This document shows positions 18,001 through 27,049 of a DNA stretch of 64,000 nt, piece after piece (position 1 is the first letter of the stretch; each line of letters begins with the position of its first letter). Source of the DNA: Gammaproteobacteria bacterium (GTDB lineage Bacteria; Pseudomonadota; Gammaproteobacteria; Xanthomonadales; Wenzhouxiangellaceae); the NCBI GenBank assembly GCA_021772985.1, contig JAJFKX010000019.1, positions 248,001 through 312,000 of the forward strand, written 5' to 3'. A program made the position numbers and the translations under genes. The notes beneath the pieces are model-generated. The model ran no database searches and was not told where the DNA came from. It worked only from the letters and a program-made list of their open reading frames with translations.

Positions 18001-20077
18001 CAACATAGGTTTGCGAAAACGGCATGCGGGTTTGCAGCAGATAACGGCAATAAGCACGTAACACCGCCACCTGACGCCAATCGAGACTGGCGGCTATAAC
18101 CAATCGGTTAAAACCATCGTTCTCAGCCTGACCGCGCAGCACCCGTTCGAAGGTTTCGCGGAAACTGGCCTGAATGGTTGATATATCAATACTGATTCCA
18201 GCCACCGGTAATATATCGAAATCCTGAATCCATAGCTCTTGCTTACATTCCAGGTGATAAGGTCGTTCGTTGATCACCCGCACACCCAGGTTTTCCAGCA
18301 TCGGCAATACCCGGCTCAACTCCAGCGGAGCCCCGAAACGGAATAACTTAAAGCGCAACAGGTCTTTTACGCGTTTGGTCCGTGGCACATACAAACTGGT
18401 GCACAAATCACCTTCATCCTGCAGGCCATCAATATTATCAACGTCAAATGAAGCCACCCAGGCAGAAACTTCTTCGCTGTAGGACACCGGAAAACTTTTG
18501 CCGTATTTATCGGATAACTTGATTCCGTCATGCTCACCATGTCGTTTGATCAATGCGGCACGCAGTTCATCATGCCAGGAACGTACAGCTTCAACGATAC
18601 GCTTCTGCAGCACTTTGGTATCAACATCCGGCTGTGTGCCTGAATGTGGTCGCACCACCACATGCAAACGCGCCAGGGTCGATTCGGAAACCTGTACTGC
18701 AAAGTCATCATGCTCGCCTTTTAATCCGCGTTGCAGGATGGCCTGGATTTTCTCACGATTTTCAGTGTTAAAACGGTCACGCGGAATGAACACCATACAC
18801 GAGTAAAATCGCCCATAACGCTCACGCCGGATAAACAGGCGTGTCTGCGGGCGCTCCTGTAAATTCAGCACCCCCATGGCCAGTTCATGCAAATCCTCGA
18901 TTGTGCTTTGCATCAATTCATCACGCGGCATGGTTTCCAGAATATGCATTAAGGCCTTACCCTCATGGCTGACCGGTCGCAACACTGACATTTTCATTAC
19001 CCGTTCGGCCTTGCGCCGGACCAACGGCGTGTCAACACAGCGCAGGTTATAGGCGCCTGAAGTAAACAAACCCAAAATCCGGTACTCGCCAATCACCTTA
19101 CCTTCAGCGTTGTAGCGTAATACCCCGATATAGTCCATATAGCCACTGCGGTGAACACGCGAACGGGAATTGGTTTTGGTAATAATGATCGGTTGTGGAC
19201 GTTGTTCAGTACCCTGCGCTGCATTGGATAATGATTTTAATTTACGTGGCTGACTTTTTTTTCGTTCGCGGCGTAAAATCCCTTTGCCTGAGTCCGGTAT
19301 TACATGCAATTCACGCTCATCGCCGTGATGATGTATTTCGTATTCCCGCAAGCCCAGGAAAGTGAAATTATCTTCATCCAGCCACCTTAAAAAATGCTCA
19401 GCCTCGTCCAAATCCTCAGCGCCTTCACGTGGTTGGTCAGAAACAAATCGCTCAGCAATTTCCTGGACCCGCTTGCGCATTGCCTGCCAATCAGCCACCG
19501 CCAGCCGAACCTCATCCAACGCGTCGCTGATATGTTTAACCAATTTGGTTAAACGTTTGCCCTGCAATTGGCGTTCTATCTGGATATGCATCAACGAATC
19601 CGCCTGGCCCGACGATGAGGAGCGCGGCAACAAGTGAGTAACCTTGCCCTGCTGATTACGCGCGACCCACACCACCGGATGAATAATGATCTGAATCTGA
19701 TGGCCAAGCTCAGCCAGAATCATGCTCACGGTATCCACCAGAAACGGCATATCGTCGTTAACCATTTCCAGCACGGTGTTGGCGCAATCCCAGCCGTGTT
19801 CGGCTTCGCTGGGATTGTAGGCTCGTATCAGCAGTTCGCCACGCGATCTTTGTTGCACCATCTGTGACATGCCGTTGATCAAATTCGCCAGCTGAGTCAC
19901 TGAATACTTCTGTAATTCATCCAAAGCGGCGCGCCGGAAAAATTGCGCTATCAAACCAGATTTATCGGTAGCTTCACCTGATTGATATTCAATCAGATTA
20001 CTGCATTCAGCTGCTATAGCCTCCAATAATTGTTGTTTTTGCTGTTCGCTGTTGATGTCAGACATCATTACGCTCAT
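15089..20077 (-). CDS. gdhB: NAD-dependent glutamate dehydrogenase, giant (180-kDa) type
   Basis: A 1662-residue protein of the class first described in Streptomyces and Pseudomonas (usual length about 1600). The N-terminal half holds ACT-like and helical regulatory segments; the catalytic core is around 830-1150 with RMGPVARGGLRWSDRKEDF, VPVGAKGGFV, DKGTATFSD and VIGIGDMGGDVFGNGML. A C-terminal helical region typical of the class follows. It deaminates glutamate to 2-oxoglutarate with NAD+, feeding the TCA cycle. It heads the operon with nadK and the cN-I-like nucleotidase. The ATG at 20077 is used, but in-frame ATGs at 20068 and 20065 exist and no strong ribosome binding site decides between them. 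Confidence 0.92.
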   Translation of the reverse strand: MSVMMSDINSEQQKQQLLEAIAAECSNLIEYQSGEATDKSGLIAQFFRRAALDELQKYSVTQLANLINGMSQMVQQRSRGELLIRAYNPSEAEHGWDCANTVLEMVNDDMPFLVDTVSMILAELGHQIQIIIHPVVWVARNQQGKVTHLLPRSSSSGQADSLMHIQIERQLQGKRLTKLVKHISDALDEVRLAVADWQAMRKRVQEIAERFVSDQPREGAEDLDEAEHFLRWLDEDNFTFLGLREYEIHHHGDERELHVIPDSGKGILRRERKKSQPRKLKSLSNAAQGTEQRPQPIIITKTNSRSRVHRSGYMDYIGVLRYNAEGKVIGEYRILGLFTSGAYNLRCVDTPLVRRKAERVMKMSVLRPVSHEGKALMHILETMPRDELMQSTIEDLHELAMGVLNLQERPQTRLFIRRERYGRFYSCMVFIPRDRFNTENREKIQAILQRGLKGEHDDFAVQVSESTLARLHVVVRPHSGTQPDVDTKVLQKRIVEAVRSWHDELRAALIKRHGEHDGIKLSDKYGKSFPVSYSEEVSAWVASFDVDNIDGLQDEGDLCTSLYVPRTKRVKDLLRFKLFRFGAPLELSRVLPMLENLGVRVINERPYHLECKQELWIQDFDILPVAGISIDISTIQASFRETFERVLRGQAENDGFNRLVIAASLDWRQVAVLRAYCRYLLQTRMPFSQTYVEDTLVRHPVIGCLLVGLFESMFAINTQMPGRFRALARALEKLRNKHEGNIESALGAAVNDIIEQKPKLSADADGRQQGSALINAALDAGLQTISSLDEDRIIRNYYETMIATLRTNFYQQAEQGEYAEHISFKLISKRVPELPKPYPYREIWVHSPRVEGIHLRMGPVARGGLRWSDRKEDFRTEVLGLMKAQNVKNTMIVPVGAKGGFVVKHMPEGDRDVVMQEVVHCYQSFINGLLEITDNVIDGELIKPVNVVCHDKDDTYLVVAADKGTATFSDTANAIAAQHKFWLGDAFASGGSNGYDHKGMGITAKGAWESVKRHFRELGVDTQSEPFSVIGIGDMGGDVFGNGMLLSEHIRLQAAFNHLHIFIDPDPDPAASFQERKRLFELPRSSWQDYDEKLISKGGGVFSRAAKSIKLSKQLRAWLGTEEQQLTPLQLIHELLKAPCDLLWNGGIGTYIKASSESHADVGDRVNNAVRVDATQLRCKVVGEGGNLGLTQLGRMEFAMHGGRVNSDFIDNSAGVDCSDHEVNIKILLDLACDEKGLGMPQRNQLLRDMTPEVEQLVLRSNYLQTQALSMMESFAVERLGAKVHLISSLENRGVLDRQLEFLPDNEMLRERAASGQGLTRPELAVLLSYSKISLYRQLLQSEVPEDQFLARELVQYFPKAIQERYADLMEKHPLKREIIATRVTNSMVNRMGASFVTRIREDTGADAAAIAKAYAVAREVFQAQAYWTELEAQDATVAANSQIDGFKEMWDVVRQATRWLLNRPGGDHIEIQQQVKRFGPGIAELYEYLLEALPQDSFAVYEQQKAGYLESGFTEPMANRIALLQFMTVGLDIVDEAAQQNLPVRDVLNTHFAVAEILNIDWLRRQVETLSTSGNWEAHARGHLRNDLITQHRDLTSQFLHYRSTRPDATVSSWQKVHQDRIQRTLSILDDMRRLPSMDIAAMTVAVRSLEQLVTAGMAAD

Positions 20078-20116
20078 GACTATGGTTCCCGGGTCCTGTT
20101 TACCAGAAGTTACCTA

Positions 20117-20151
20117 ATAAAAAAACCGTATTCTCCTGGGAGAATACGGTT
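20117..20151 (-). terminator. Strong intrinsic terminator after acyl-CoA dehydrogenase gene
   Basis: AACCGTATTCTC (20124-20135) pairs perfectly with GAGAATACGGTT (20140-20151) over a CTGG loop. On the minus strand a run of seven T follows at 20123-20117. It lies about 70 bases after the dehydrogenase stop and just before the glutamate dehydrogenase start, insulating the two transcripts. Confidence 0.85.
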
Positions 20152-20219
20152 GTGATCAAAATAAACATATGGTTTTATTGTGCTTGTAAAAGACTGATAT
20201 AACCAGTTGTGCATGCAGG

Positions 20220-21383
20220 CTAGCGCAGCCCGGTTTCCATTCGAGCGATGACCATCCTTTGTATTTCGCTGGTACCTTCATATATTTCAGTAATCTTGGC
20301 ATCACGGAAGTACCTTTCAATCGGCATTTCCTTACTGTACCCCATGCCTCCGTGAATCTGCACTGCCTGGTGGGTAATCCACATCGCAGCTTCTGAAGCA
20401 AATAACTTGGCCATGCTGCCATTTACAGTAAAACGTTCGCCAGTTTGCTGGCATTCCTGCTTTTTACAAGCCGCGCTGAAGGTTAAAAGCCGGGCTGCTT
20501 CCAACCGGGTTTTCATATCGGCAATCTTGGCTTGAATCATTTGAAAAGCGCCGATTTCTTTACCAAATGCCTTACGTTCTTTGACATATTCCACACTCGC
20601 CTCATAGGCCGCCTGCGCGATACCAACAGCCTGTGAAGCAATTCCAATACGACCCACATCCAGCACACTCATTGCAATCTTGAAGCCTTCACCTTCCTGG
20701 CCCAGGCGGTGTTCAACAGGGCAGCGATAATCAACCAGTTCAATTTCGCAGGTTGCCGAAGCACGAATACCCAGCTTGGGTTCCATTTTGCCGCGAATAA
20801 AACCTTGCTGTTCTGCATCAATCAAAAATGCAGTGACACCTTTGCCACCTGCATCCGGATCAGTTACCGCAAACAAAACCAGATATTTGGCCACTGGTCC
20901 AGATGTGATCCACGACTTTTTGGCATTGATAATGTAATGACTGCCATCTTCAGACAAAATTGCGCGAGAACGCATATTGCTGGCATCCGAACCTGATTGT
21001 GGTTCAGTTAAAGCATAGGCACCAATCACTGAACCATCTGCCACTGGCCGGACAAACTGCTGTTTTTGCTGTTCCGTGCCGTATGTCAAAATGCCATTGC
21101 AGTACAAGGTATTATTAACCGACATAATGGTTGAATGTGCGCCATCAGCCCGAGCAATTTCAATCATTGCCACGACATAGGAGACAGCATCCAAACCAGC
21201 GCCGCCATATTCCTCAGGCACTTCAATACCCATCAAACCCAATTCGCCCATGGCTTTGATGGTCTCCATCGGAAATTCACCGGACACATCAAATTCAGCC
21301 GCGACCGGCATGATCGCATTCTCCGCGAAATCACGAGCCGCATCCTGAATCATTTGCTGCTCTTCAGTCAGTTTGAAATCCAT
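20220..21383 (-). CDS. Acyl-CoA dehydrogenase (short/medium-chain type)
   Basis: A 387-residue FAD enzyme of normal family length. ALTEPQSGSDASNM and the W-I-T-S-G FAD-contact motif lie mid-chain, and EIYEGTSEIQR near the C-terminus holds the catalytic base Glu as in short- and medium-chain enzymes. It oxidises acyl-CoA to trans-2-enoyl-CoA and passes electrons to ETF. Chain length or a branched substrate cannot be settled from the sequence. No other beta-oxidation gene is adjacent, and the gene appears monocistronic with a strong terminator. Confidence 0.88.
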   Translation of the reverse strand: MDFKLTEEQQMIQDAARDFAENAIMPVAAEFDVSGEFPMETIKAMGELGLMGIEVPEEYGGAGLDAVSYVVAMIEIARADGAHSTIMSVNNTLYCNGILTYGTEQQKQQFVRPVADGSVIGAYALTEPQSGSDASNMRSRAILSEDGSHYIINAKKSWITSGPVAKYLVLFAVTDPDAGGKGVTAFLIDAEQQGFIRGKMEPKLGIRASATCEIELVDYRCPVEHRLGQEGEGFKIAMSVLDVGRIGIASQAVGIAQAAYEASVEYVKERKAFGKEIGAFQMIQAKIADMKTRLEAARLLTFSAACKKQECQQTGERFTVNGSMAKLFASEAAMWITHQAVQIHGGMGYSKEMPIERYFRDAKITEIYEGTSEIQRMVIARMETGLR

Positions 21384-21483
21384 GTAATAAACCTGTACTA
21401 CTTGTTTGGTAATAGTTGCATTCTAACATTGCAACAAGGCAACCCGCGAGGGAATCACGAATAATATAATGATATTTTGGGGG

Positions 21484-21521
21484 CGGGTTTTAGCCCTCAA
21501 GTTGGGGCAATAGCAAACCCG
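21484..21521. other. Two-tier hairpin downstream of DUF1501 gene
   Basis: CGGGTTT (21484-21490) pairs with AAACCCG (21515-21521), and inside it GCCC (21493-21496) pairs with GGGC (21505-21508). It lies between the end of the DUF1501 gene and the start of the acyl-CoA dehydrogenase gene, both leftward. There is no U-tract, so termination is only possible. Confidence 0.3.
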
Positions 21522-21606
21522 TTCAAGGCATCCGTGCTTATCCAGCCCGGAGATTTTTCGAGGCTATATTCTATCCTGATATGGCTGTACTTAATCTCCC
21601 TGCAGC

Positions 21607-22980
21607 TCACTCAAAGCCATTTTTTGCAATAACATCCTGTGGGCCGAGATTGGGCTGGATATCCTCCCCATTGAAGATACCCAACGGGTTGTAACCTCCC
21701 AACGGACTGCTGTCATTAAAGTCAGGCAGCATCGTCCCTATTTCCGGATTGCCCAGGTGTTTTAGTAACATTTCACTAAACACGTTGCGGTAATCTGTGG
21801 TCGCTAAAACATCGTTACCCTGAAACAAATCGCCATCAGCCAATCCTGGAAAGGTACCGTAAACTCCCCCGTTCACAGACGCGCCTCCAGCCACCAGTAT
21901 ATTGCCTGCATAACCATGGTCAGTACCGGCGTCGTTATTGTCAAAAGCCCGGCGGCCAAATTCACCCATCATCAGCACCGAGGTCCGATCTTTCCAGCTG
22001 CCACCATCACCTGTGGGCACATCCAGATCAGTCAAAAAGGCCGCTACGCTATCAGCGATGTCCTGAACACGGCCGCCGTATCCACCCGCTTGCAAAGGAC
22101 CCTGACCATTGTGAGTATCCCAACCACCACGGTCAGCTTGCGCAACGCGTACACCGCTGTCCGCTTTAATCAGGCGGGCAATGCTCAGTAATTCATCACC
22201 GAGATCGGAATCCGGATATTGCGCACCGTTAGACGGAACGTACTCGCCATCAAAAACATCTTGCACGATACTGACAGCCTCCAGTGCCTGACTGCCGGCA
22301 ACCTCGATTTCCGAATCACCCTGGGCATAGATATCCGTCAATACAGCCTGTAGCTCGTCTTCACGAATATCTGACCCGCCTTCCAATTCGAATGAAGCCG
22401 GATTCCCCAGACTCAATGCCGATGGTTCACCCAACAAAGAAAAGGTGATACTGCTTTCGGCCGCCATCCCTAAAATTGGTACACTGCCCGGCAGATTAAT
22501 CGCTGTTTGCATATGCCGTGCCAACCATCCACTGGAAGTAAAACGATTCCCCGGCGTACCCAGTTCTACGAAACGCTCTGCTTCGAAGTGGCTGCGATTG
22601 GCAATCGGTAAACCTGCCGCCTGCACCACTGCCAAATCACCATCCTGGAACAACCCCTGGAATGCCCCACCAAAATCGTTAATCCCCCAGCCATCAGCCA
22701 GCGCAAGTAAACGATTATTCGGGATTTGTGTTCCATTGATACGCAATGCTTCATAATCACCACGGCTGGGATGGCCATCCATTGGAGTGATAAAACTGAG
22801 CCAGTCGGGTCCACCCCGCATAAAGATGTATACAAATACATTCTTATTGATACCACTGGAACCAAATGCCACCTGTAACGAGCCACCGGTTAATGTTGCC
22901 AAACCTACGGCTCCGCTGGCTAATGCTGTGGAGCGTAAGAACGAGCGACGATCAAAACGATTAATCTTCTGTGTGTCCAT
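21607..22980 (-). CDS. DUF1501 protein, Tat-exported, ending in GFE
   Basis: A 457-residue protein starting at the ATG at 22980, which follows an excellent AAAGGAG site. The N-terminus has a twin-arginine signal (RRSFLRS, residues 11-17, then a mild hydrophobic stretch), so the protein is exported folded. The DUF1501 family shows alkaline-phosphatase/sulfatase-superfamily features: RGGPDWLSF near the start, GGWDTHNGQGPLQ and MMGEFGRRAFDNNDAGTDHG here. The molecular function is not established. It ends exactly at K-N-G-F-E. It follows the DUF1800 gene by 13 bases; these two families are usually found together, suggesting a joint periplasmic or surface role. Confidence 0.85.
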   Translation of the reverse strand: MDTQKINRFDRRSFLRSTALASGAVGLATLTGGSLQVAFGSSGINKNVFVYIFMRGGPDWLSFITPMDGHPSRGDYEALRINGTQIPNNRLLALADGWGINDFGGAFQGLFQDGDLAVVQAAGLPIANRSHFEAERFVELGTPGNRFTSSGWLARHMQTAINLPGSVPILGMAAESSITFSLLGEPSALSLGNPASFELEGGSDIREDELQAVLTDIYAQGDSEIEVAGSQALEAVSIVQDVFDGEYVPSNGAQYPDSDLGDELLSIARLIKADSGVRVAQADRGGWDTHNGQGPLQAGGYGGRVQDIADSVAAFLTDLDVPTGDGGSWKDRTSVLMMGEFGRRAFDNNDAGTDHGYAGNILVAGGASVNGGVYGTFPGLADGDLFQGNDVLATTDYRNVFSEMLLKHLGNPEIGTMLPDFNDSSPLGGYNPLGIFNGEDIQPNLGPQDVIAKNGFE

Positions 22981-22993
22981 GATTTTCACTCCT

Positions 22994-24775
22994 TTAGCGA
23001 CGCTGACCAACCGGCAACAAGACTATCAATGCCATGCTGCCACGCATGATTTTTTGATAATTACTATTACCCAAATCAGAACTGTCAATACCAGTGCCGT
23101 TGTCTATCGGTTCATTCAGGGTAATGCCTGCCTGCTCAGCAATAAACAAAACAATCTTTGACATCGTGGTCGGGTCTGGGAGAAAACCCAAAGCAGCCAA
23201 GGTCAATGTATTACCTATCTGCAGAGGTGTGCGGTCGTTAGCATTGGGCAGCAAGATATTAACCTGTTGCGCTATATTCAAAACAAAGTTATCACCGTTG
23301 GTATCTCTTCGACTGAGCAGATAGGTCACCAACCGCCAGCTCGCAACCAGGGTGCCGGTACCTTGCCAATAGGCTTTAAAATCCGGATACCCGGTAGGCA
23401 CTTCAATATTCCAGGGCCTTTGTCCGGCCGCTTCCAGCCGATTGTTGATATCGCTGGCTATACGATTACGGCTGCCATCTGCATTATCCACGGTGGGTGT
23501 AAAATCAATCGCTGCAGCACGCCACATCCGCAACATCGTTTCTAATGGCCGCCGGCTTTTATCAGCCCAGGTATTTTGGAATTCAGCGGATAACAGAATG
23601 TGCCGATAAACTTCGCGCAATTGGTCAGAGTCATTGCGCCGATTGTAAAACTCCATGGCTGCGCTCTGTACCAATGACTCCGGTGGATTGTCTCCCACCA
23701 ATCGGCGACACAACTTCCCGGCAATAAATCGCGCGGTACCAAAGTGTTCAGCCAGATGCTGCAGTATTTGCAATACATCGTTCTCACCGCCGTCAGCATT
23801 GATAGTAACCCCCATTACCTGAATCGGCTCACTGCCATGTTCATCGTAATGCCGATCGGGCCGGAACAGGAAAGCACCGGTATCGGGCGCACCATCATCA
23901 CCATCAGCCACCCCCCAGCCGGTTAATGCCCGGGCAAACTGGAATACGTCGATCTCGGTATAGCCGGCGCGCTGTCCAAAAGCATTATCCGGTACTGTTG
24001 CAGGGTCAACCGCACCATAGTAATTTTCGAGGGCACCAAGCGTATGCAGTTCCAATACTTCCCGGGCGTAGTTTTCGTTTGGGTTGGGCCAAGAATTCCG
24101 ATAATTATCCAGGTAATAAAGCATTGCAGCATTGCGTGCACTGCCGAGCAATAAATCAAAAAAGTTACCAAACAGACCGTTACCTGCTGCATCACCGCGC
24201 AACGCACGTTCGTAAGATGGCATGAAACCCTGTGTTTCATTATTTGTGCGGCTGTAAACATGCAGGTGGTTATTCCAAAAATCGGAAATCACTTCACGAA
24301 ACTGCCAGCGACTATAGGCGCCACGTAAGTAGGTCAAACGATCCAATTCACTGAAAGGGCGGGTCCGCACACTACCTTCATCACTGCGCACATATTGTGT
24401 CCAAAGCTCAAAATCAGAAGCCAATATGGTGCGAAACTCAGTCCCGGCCGCAGCAAAACGGGTATCAACTTCAGTATCAATAGCTGTGGGGTTTAACTGC
24501 TCTTCAACCCAGGCCTGCAAACGAGCAAAATCACTCCCACCCGGAAGGCCGTCAAAAGCTTCCACATCACCACGCGTTGGTCCATAAGCAGCTTTGCTGA
24601 GTACCCGTACAGCAAATGGCGGCAACTCTCCGGTAACTCCACGGTTAACCGGCGGCGCAGGAAACAGTTTTTGATCCATTCTGATACCAAGCTGTGCATG
24701 TAACGGGTCACTGGCAAGTGTTCCGGCCATCACACCACTGGTGGCAAGAAAATGCCGCCGTGATAGTCCATTCAT
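22994..24775 (-). CDS. DUF1800 protein, Tat-type signal
   Basis: A 593-residue protein starting at the ATG at 24775 behind AAGGAG. S-R-R-H-F-L-A (residues 5-11) is a twin-arginine-like signal. The DUF1800 region spans most of the rest; recognisable segments include LTYLRGAYSRWQFREV, FWNNHLHVYS, NYAREVLELHTLG, ARALTGWGV and the C-terminal PTGYPDFKAYWQ. The biochemical function is unknown. It is the first gene of the DUF1800-DUF1501 operon. Unlike its partner it does not end in the G-F-E tail but in a basic V-G-Q-R-R. Confidence 0.85.
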   Translation of the reverse strand: MNGLSRRHFLATSGVMAGTLASDPLHAQLGIRMDQKLFPAPPVNRGVTGELPPFAVRVLSKAAYGPTRGDVEAFDGLPGGSDFARLQAWVEEQLNPTAIDTEVDTRFAAAGTEFRTILASDFELWTQYVRSDEGSVRTRPFSELDRLTYLRGAYSRWQFREVISDFWNNHLHVYSRTNNETQGFMPSYERALRGDAAGNGLFGNFFDLLLGSARNAAMLYYLDNYRNSWPNPNENYAREVLELHTLGALENYYGAVDPATVPDNAFGQRAGYTEIDVFQFARALTGWGVADGDDGAPDTGAFLFRPDRHYDEHGSEPIQVMGVTINADGGENDVLQILQHLAEHFGTARFIAGKLCRRLVGDNPPESLVQSAAMEFYNRRNDSDQLREVYRHILLSAEFQNTWADKSRRPLETMLRMWRAAAIDFTPTVDNADGSRNRIASDINNRLEAAGQRPWNIEVPTGYPDFKAYWQGTGTLVASWRLVTYLLSRRDTNGDNFVLNIAQQVNILLPNANDRTPLQIGNTLTLAALGFLPDPTTMSKIVLFIAEQAGITLNEPIDNGTGIDSSDLGNSNYQKIMRGSMALIVLLPVGQRR

Positions 24776-25136
24776 TGTCTGCTCCTTGTCTGCTGTATTG
24801 CTGGTCGACAGCTTTAACCTTCAGTATTTTTAGAAATGCATATTGTTAACCCAGCTAAAATATCAATCTGGTGCAAAGATGTTGTGAATGGCTTCTTACA
24901 AGTTCAGATTCAACCTGTGCTGTAATGCCAGCGGATAATTGATTCGCAGCGCAAAGTCTTTGGAATAACCTGAGTTGATCAGCTCAAATCAAAAACGGCT
25001 AAGAAATTCCGGGATGGTTTTTAAGTAATAGTCGGAGAAGTAAGCTCTTATTTATCAAATAAATTACTGACCAGTTGCTGGGAAGCCATGCTCGGGCTAG
25101 ATGAGTTTAATCAGTGTCGGCCGATCAGCAGTTGGC
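24776..25136. other. Intergenic gap upstream of DUF1800-DUF1501
   Basis: A 361-base stretch between two leftward genes. It must hold the promoter of the DUF1800 operon and the end of the FG-GAP transcript. I found no clear promoter hexamers, terminator hairpin or coding frame. Confidence 0.4.
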
Positions 25137-27026
25137 TCATTCAGAAACCAATGGCGCTTCAAACCCATTAGTCAGTAAAGTTTCCTGCGGCTCCCAATTC
25201 AGCAGCGCCAGACACTCTCGTGTATCACCGGCCGCCTCAAACTGATAACGCAATTGATCCTGGCCCGAACCACTATTATTCAAAACGAACATTGCCTGCC
25301 CCTGAGTATCCGTTGTTGCTGTTTGATTTTGACCGGTATGTGGCCCGGACAGAATTTGCAGTTCTATCTCAGTAGCATTGATCGGTGTTCCATCAGGCAT
25401 ATTCGCCTGCAACATCAAATTAGCCGGCTGATCGGTAATAATGCTTGTGATATACGTGGTGTGGCAATAACGACCTATACTGAGTGTTTGGTTGATGGCA
25501 ATGGGCCCTGGAACCAGCTTGCTCTCACCATCTGGCCAGATAATATTCACTTGTTGCGGAAAACCGGCCCCATGCAGGCCAAAATGCTGCTGGGTTTCGT
25601 TATTCGACACATAGTTGCTGCCGGCAGTCACTTCACGGTACTGCTGCACCGTTGCATTCACCAACTCGATACTGGCGCCTATCGCATGTGGGTTGGGTGC
25701 GCCATCGGTTAGCAGTACTTTCAAATAGTTGAAGGTTTTGGGTAAATCATTGCGGTATAAATGCACTTCACTGCCATTGGGCATCACCAGTATGTCCAGA
25801 TCTCCATCCAGATCATAATCAAAACAGCTGATTCCGCGACCCTGGCCAGTGTATGTCAATCCATTACTGACTGCAGATTCGGTAAAACTACCATCGCCAT
25901 TTGACATAAACAAACGTGACGGGTCTTCAAAAAACTCTTCTGCCTGACCAATGGAGAAGCCGTTTTCGTGATAAATATCCAGATATGTGTCGTTGTTAAA
26001 GTCCGCGAAACAACTACCCCAACCCCAATACCCGCGGCGTACACCAGCCTCGGTGGTAACATCTTCAAATACACCGTTACCGGTATTGCGATACAGGCGG
26101 TTACCGGAAATACCCCAGTTACCTTCAGCCTCAAAATCCGGATCCCAGATACTGGAAACAAACCAGTCCAGATCGCCATCATTGTCATAATCGCCAACAG
26201 CAGCGCCCATACCGTTTTCATCGGTCAGCACTGGTGGTTTTTCCACTGTAAAGGTTAACTGCCCAGCATTGATTCCATCGGACATGAACATCCGGCTGGT
26301 TCCAAAATCACTGGCCAGCAGCACATCAGGCCATCCGTCTTCGTTTATATCGGTAATGTTGGCGGTAAAGCTGAAACGATCCAGGGTATTAATCTGCGTG
26401 CCCAGATAATCATTGGTTACATCGGTGAAATGGCCGGCACCGTCATTTTCCCAGAATAGTTGAAAACCATCACTAGATGAATTCCAGTGAACCATGAATA
26501 AGTCAAGATCACCATCCAGATCCAGATCACCCATGGTTCCACCAAAATTAGGCATCCCTGAGTCGAAACCTGAGGTATCCGGGCTTTCCGTGTATACACC
26601 GCTGCCATTATTGATTAACAGGCGCGCGCGGTTTTCCAGCAAATCAGGATCCGAACCGATCGGCTGGTCCCATTGATGCACCGAAAACACCAGCAAATCC
26701 AAATCCCGGTCACCATCTACATCAACAAATAACGGCCCGGAACCTAATATGTCATTAAGACCTGTCCCGGAACCGGCGGTAATATCAGCAAAACTGCCGT
26801 CACCATTATTGCGAAACAGGACGTTGGTGTTTTCGCCGCCACCAACCAGATAAACATCCGGATCACCATCATGATCAAAATCACCCACTGTTCCACCCCC
26901 GGCGATTAAAATGGCTTCACGGCCCTGCTGAGAGGCGTTGGAATGGGTGTGTATCAATCCGGATTCAGCAGTCACATCAGTGAACGGCTGTCCGAATGCA
27001 TTACAGCAACCGATCCCGGCTAACAT
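25137..27026 (-). CDS. Secreted FG-GAP/VCBS-UnbV (CRTAC1-like) protein with GFE tail
   Basis: A protein of about 629 residues from the first ATG. Seven calcium-type repeats (DHDGDPD, DGDRDLD, DLDGDLD, NEDGWPD, DNDGDLD, NNDTYLD, DLDGDLD) make an integrin-like beta-propeller. They are followed by an ASPIC/UnbV domain (about 445-515: GASIELVNATVQQY, HFGLHGAG, IIWPDG) and an Ig-like C-terminal part ending L-L-T-N-G-F-E-A. From the ATG only 12 residues precede the mature region. In-frame codons upstream would add I-N-R-K-A-I-T-I-F, which turns this into a normal signal peptide, so translation may start at a non-ATG codon near 27053-27059, overlapping the rlmB stop. It is probably co-transcribed with rnr-rlmB. 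Confidence 0.8.
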   Translation of the reverse strand: MLAGIGCCNAFGQPFTDVTAESGLIHTHSNASQQGREAILIAGGGTVGDFDHDGDPDVYLVGGGENTNVLFRNNGDGSFADITAGSGTGLNDILGSGPLFVDVDGDRDLDLLVFSVHQWDQPIGSDPDLLENRARLLINNGSGVYTESPDTSGFDSGMPNFGGTMGDLDLDGDLDLFMVHWNSSSDGFQLFWENDGAGHFTDVTNDYLGTQINTLDRFSFTANITDINEDGWPDVLLASDFGTSRMFMSDGINAGQLTFTVEKPPVLTDENGMGAAVGDYDNDGDLDWFVSSIWDPDFEAEGNWGISGNRLYRNTGNGVFEDVTTEAGVRRGYWGWGSCFADFNNDTYLDIYHENGFSIGQAEEFFEDPSRLFMSNGDGSFTESAVSNGLTYTGQGRGISCFDYDLDGDLDILVMPNGSEVHLYRNDLPKTFNYLKVLLTDGAPNPHAIGASIELVNATVQQYREVTAGSNYVSNNETQQHFGLHGAGFPQQVNIIWPDGESKLVPGPIAINQTLSIGRYCHTTYITSIITDQPANLMLQANMPDGTPINATEIELQILSGPHTGQNQTATTDTQGQAMFVLNNSGSGQDQLRYQFEAAGDTRECLALLNWEPQETLLTNGFEAPLVSE

Positions 27027-27049
27027 GAATATTGTAATGGCTTTTCTGT

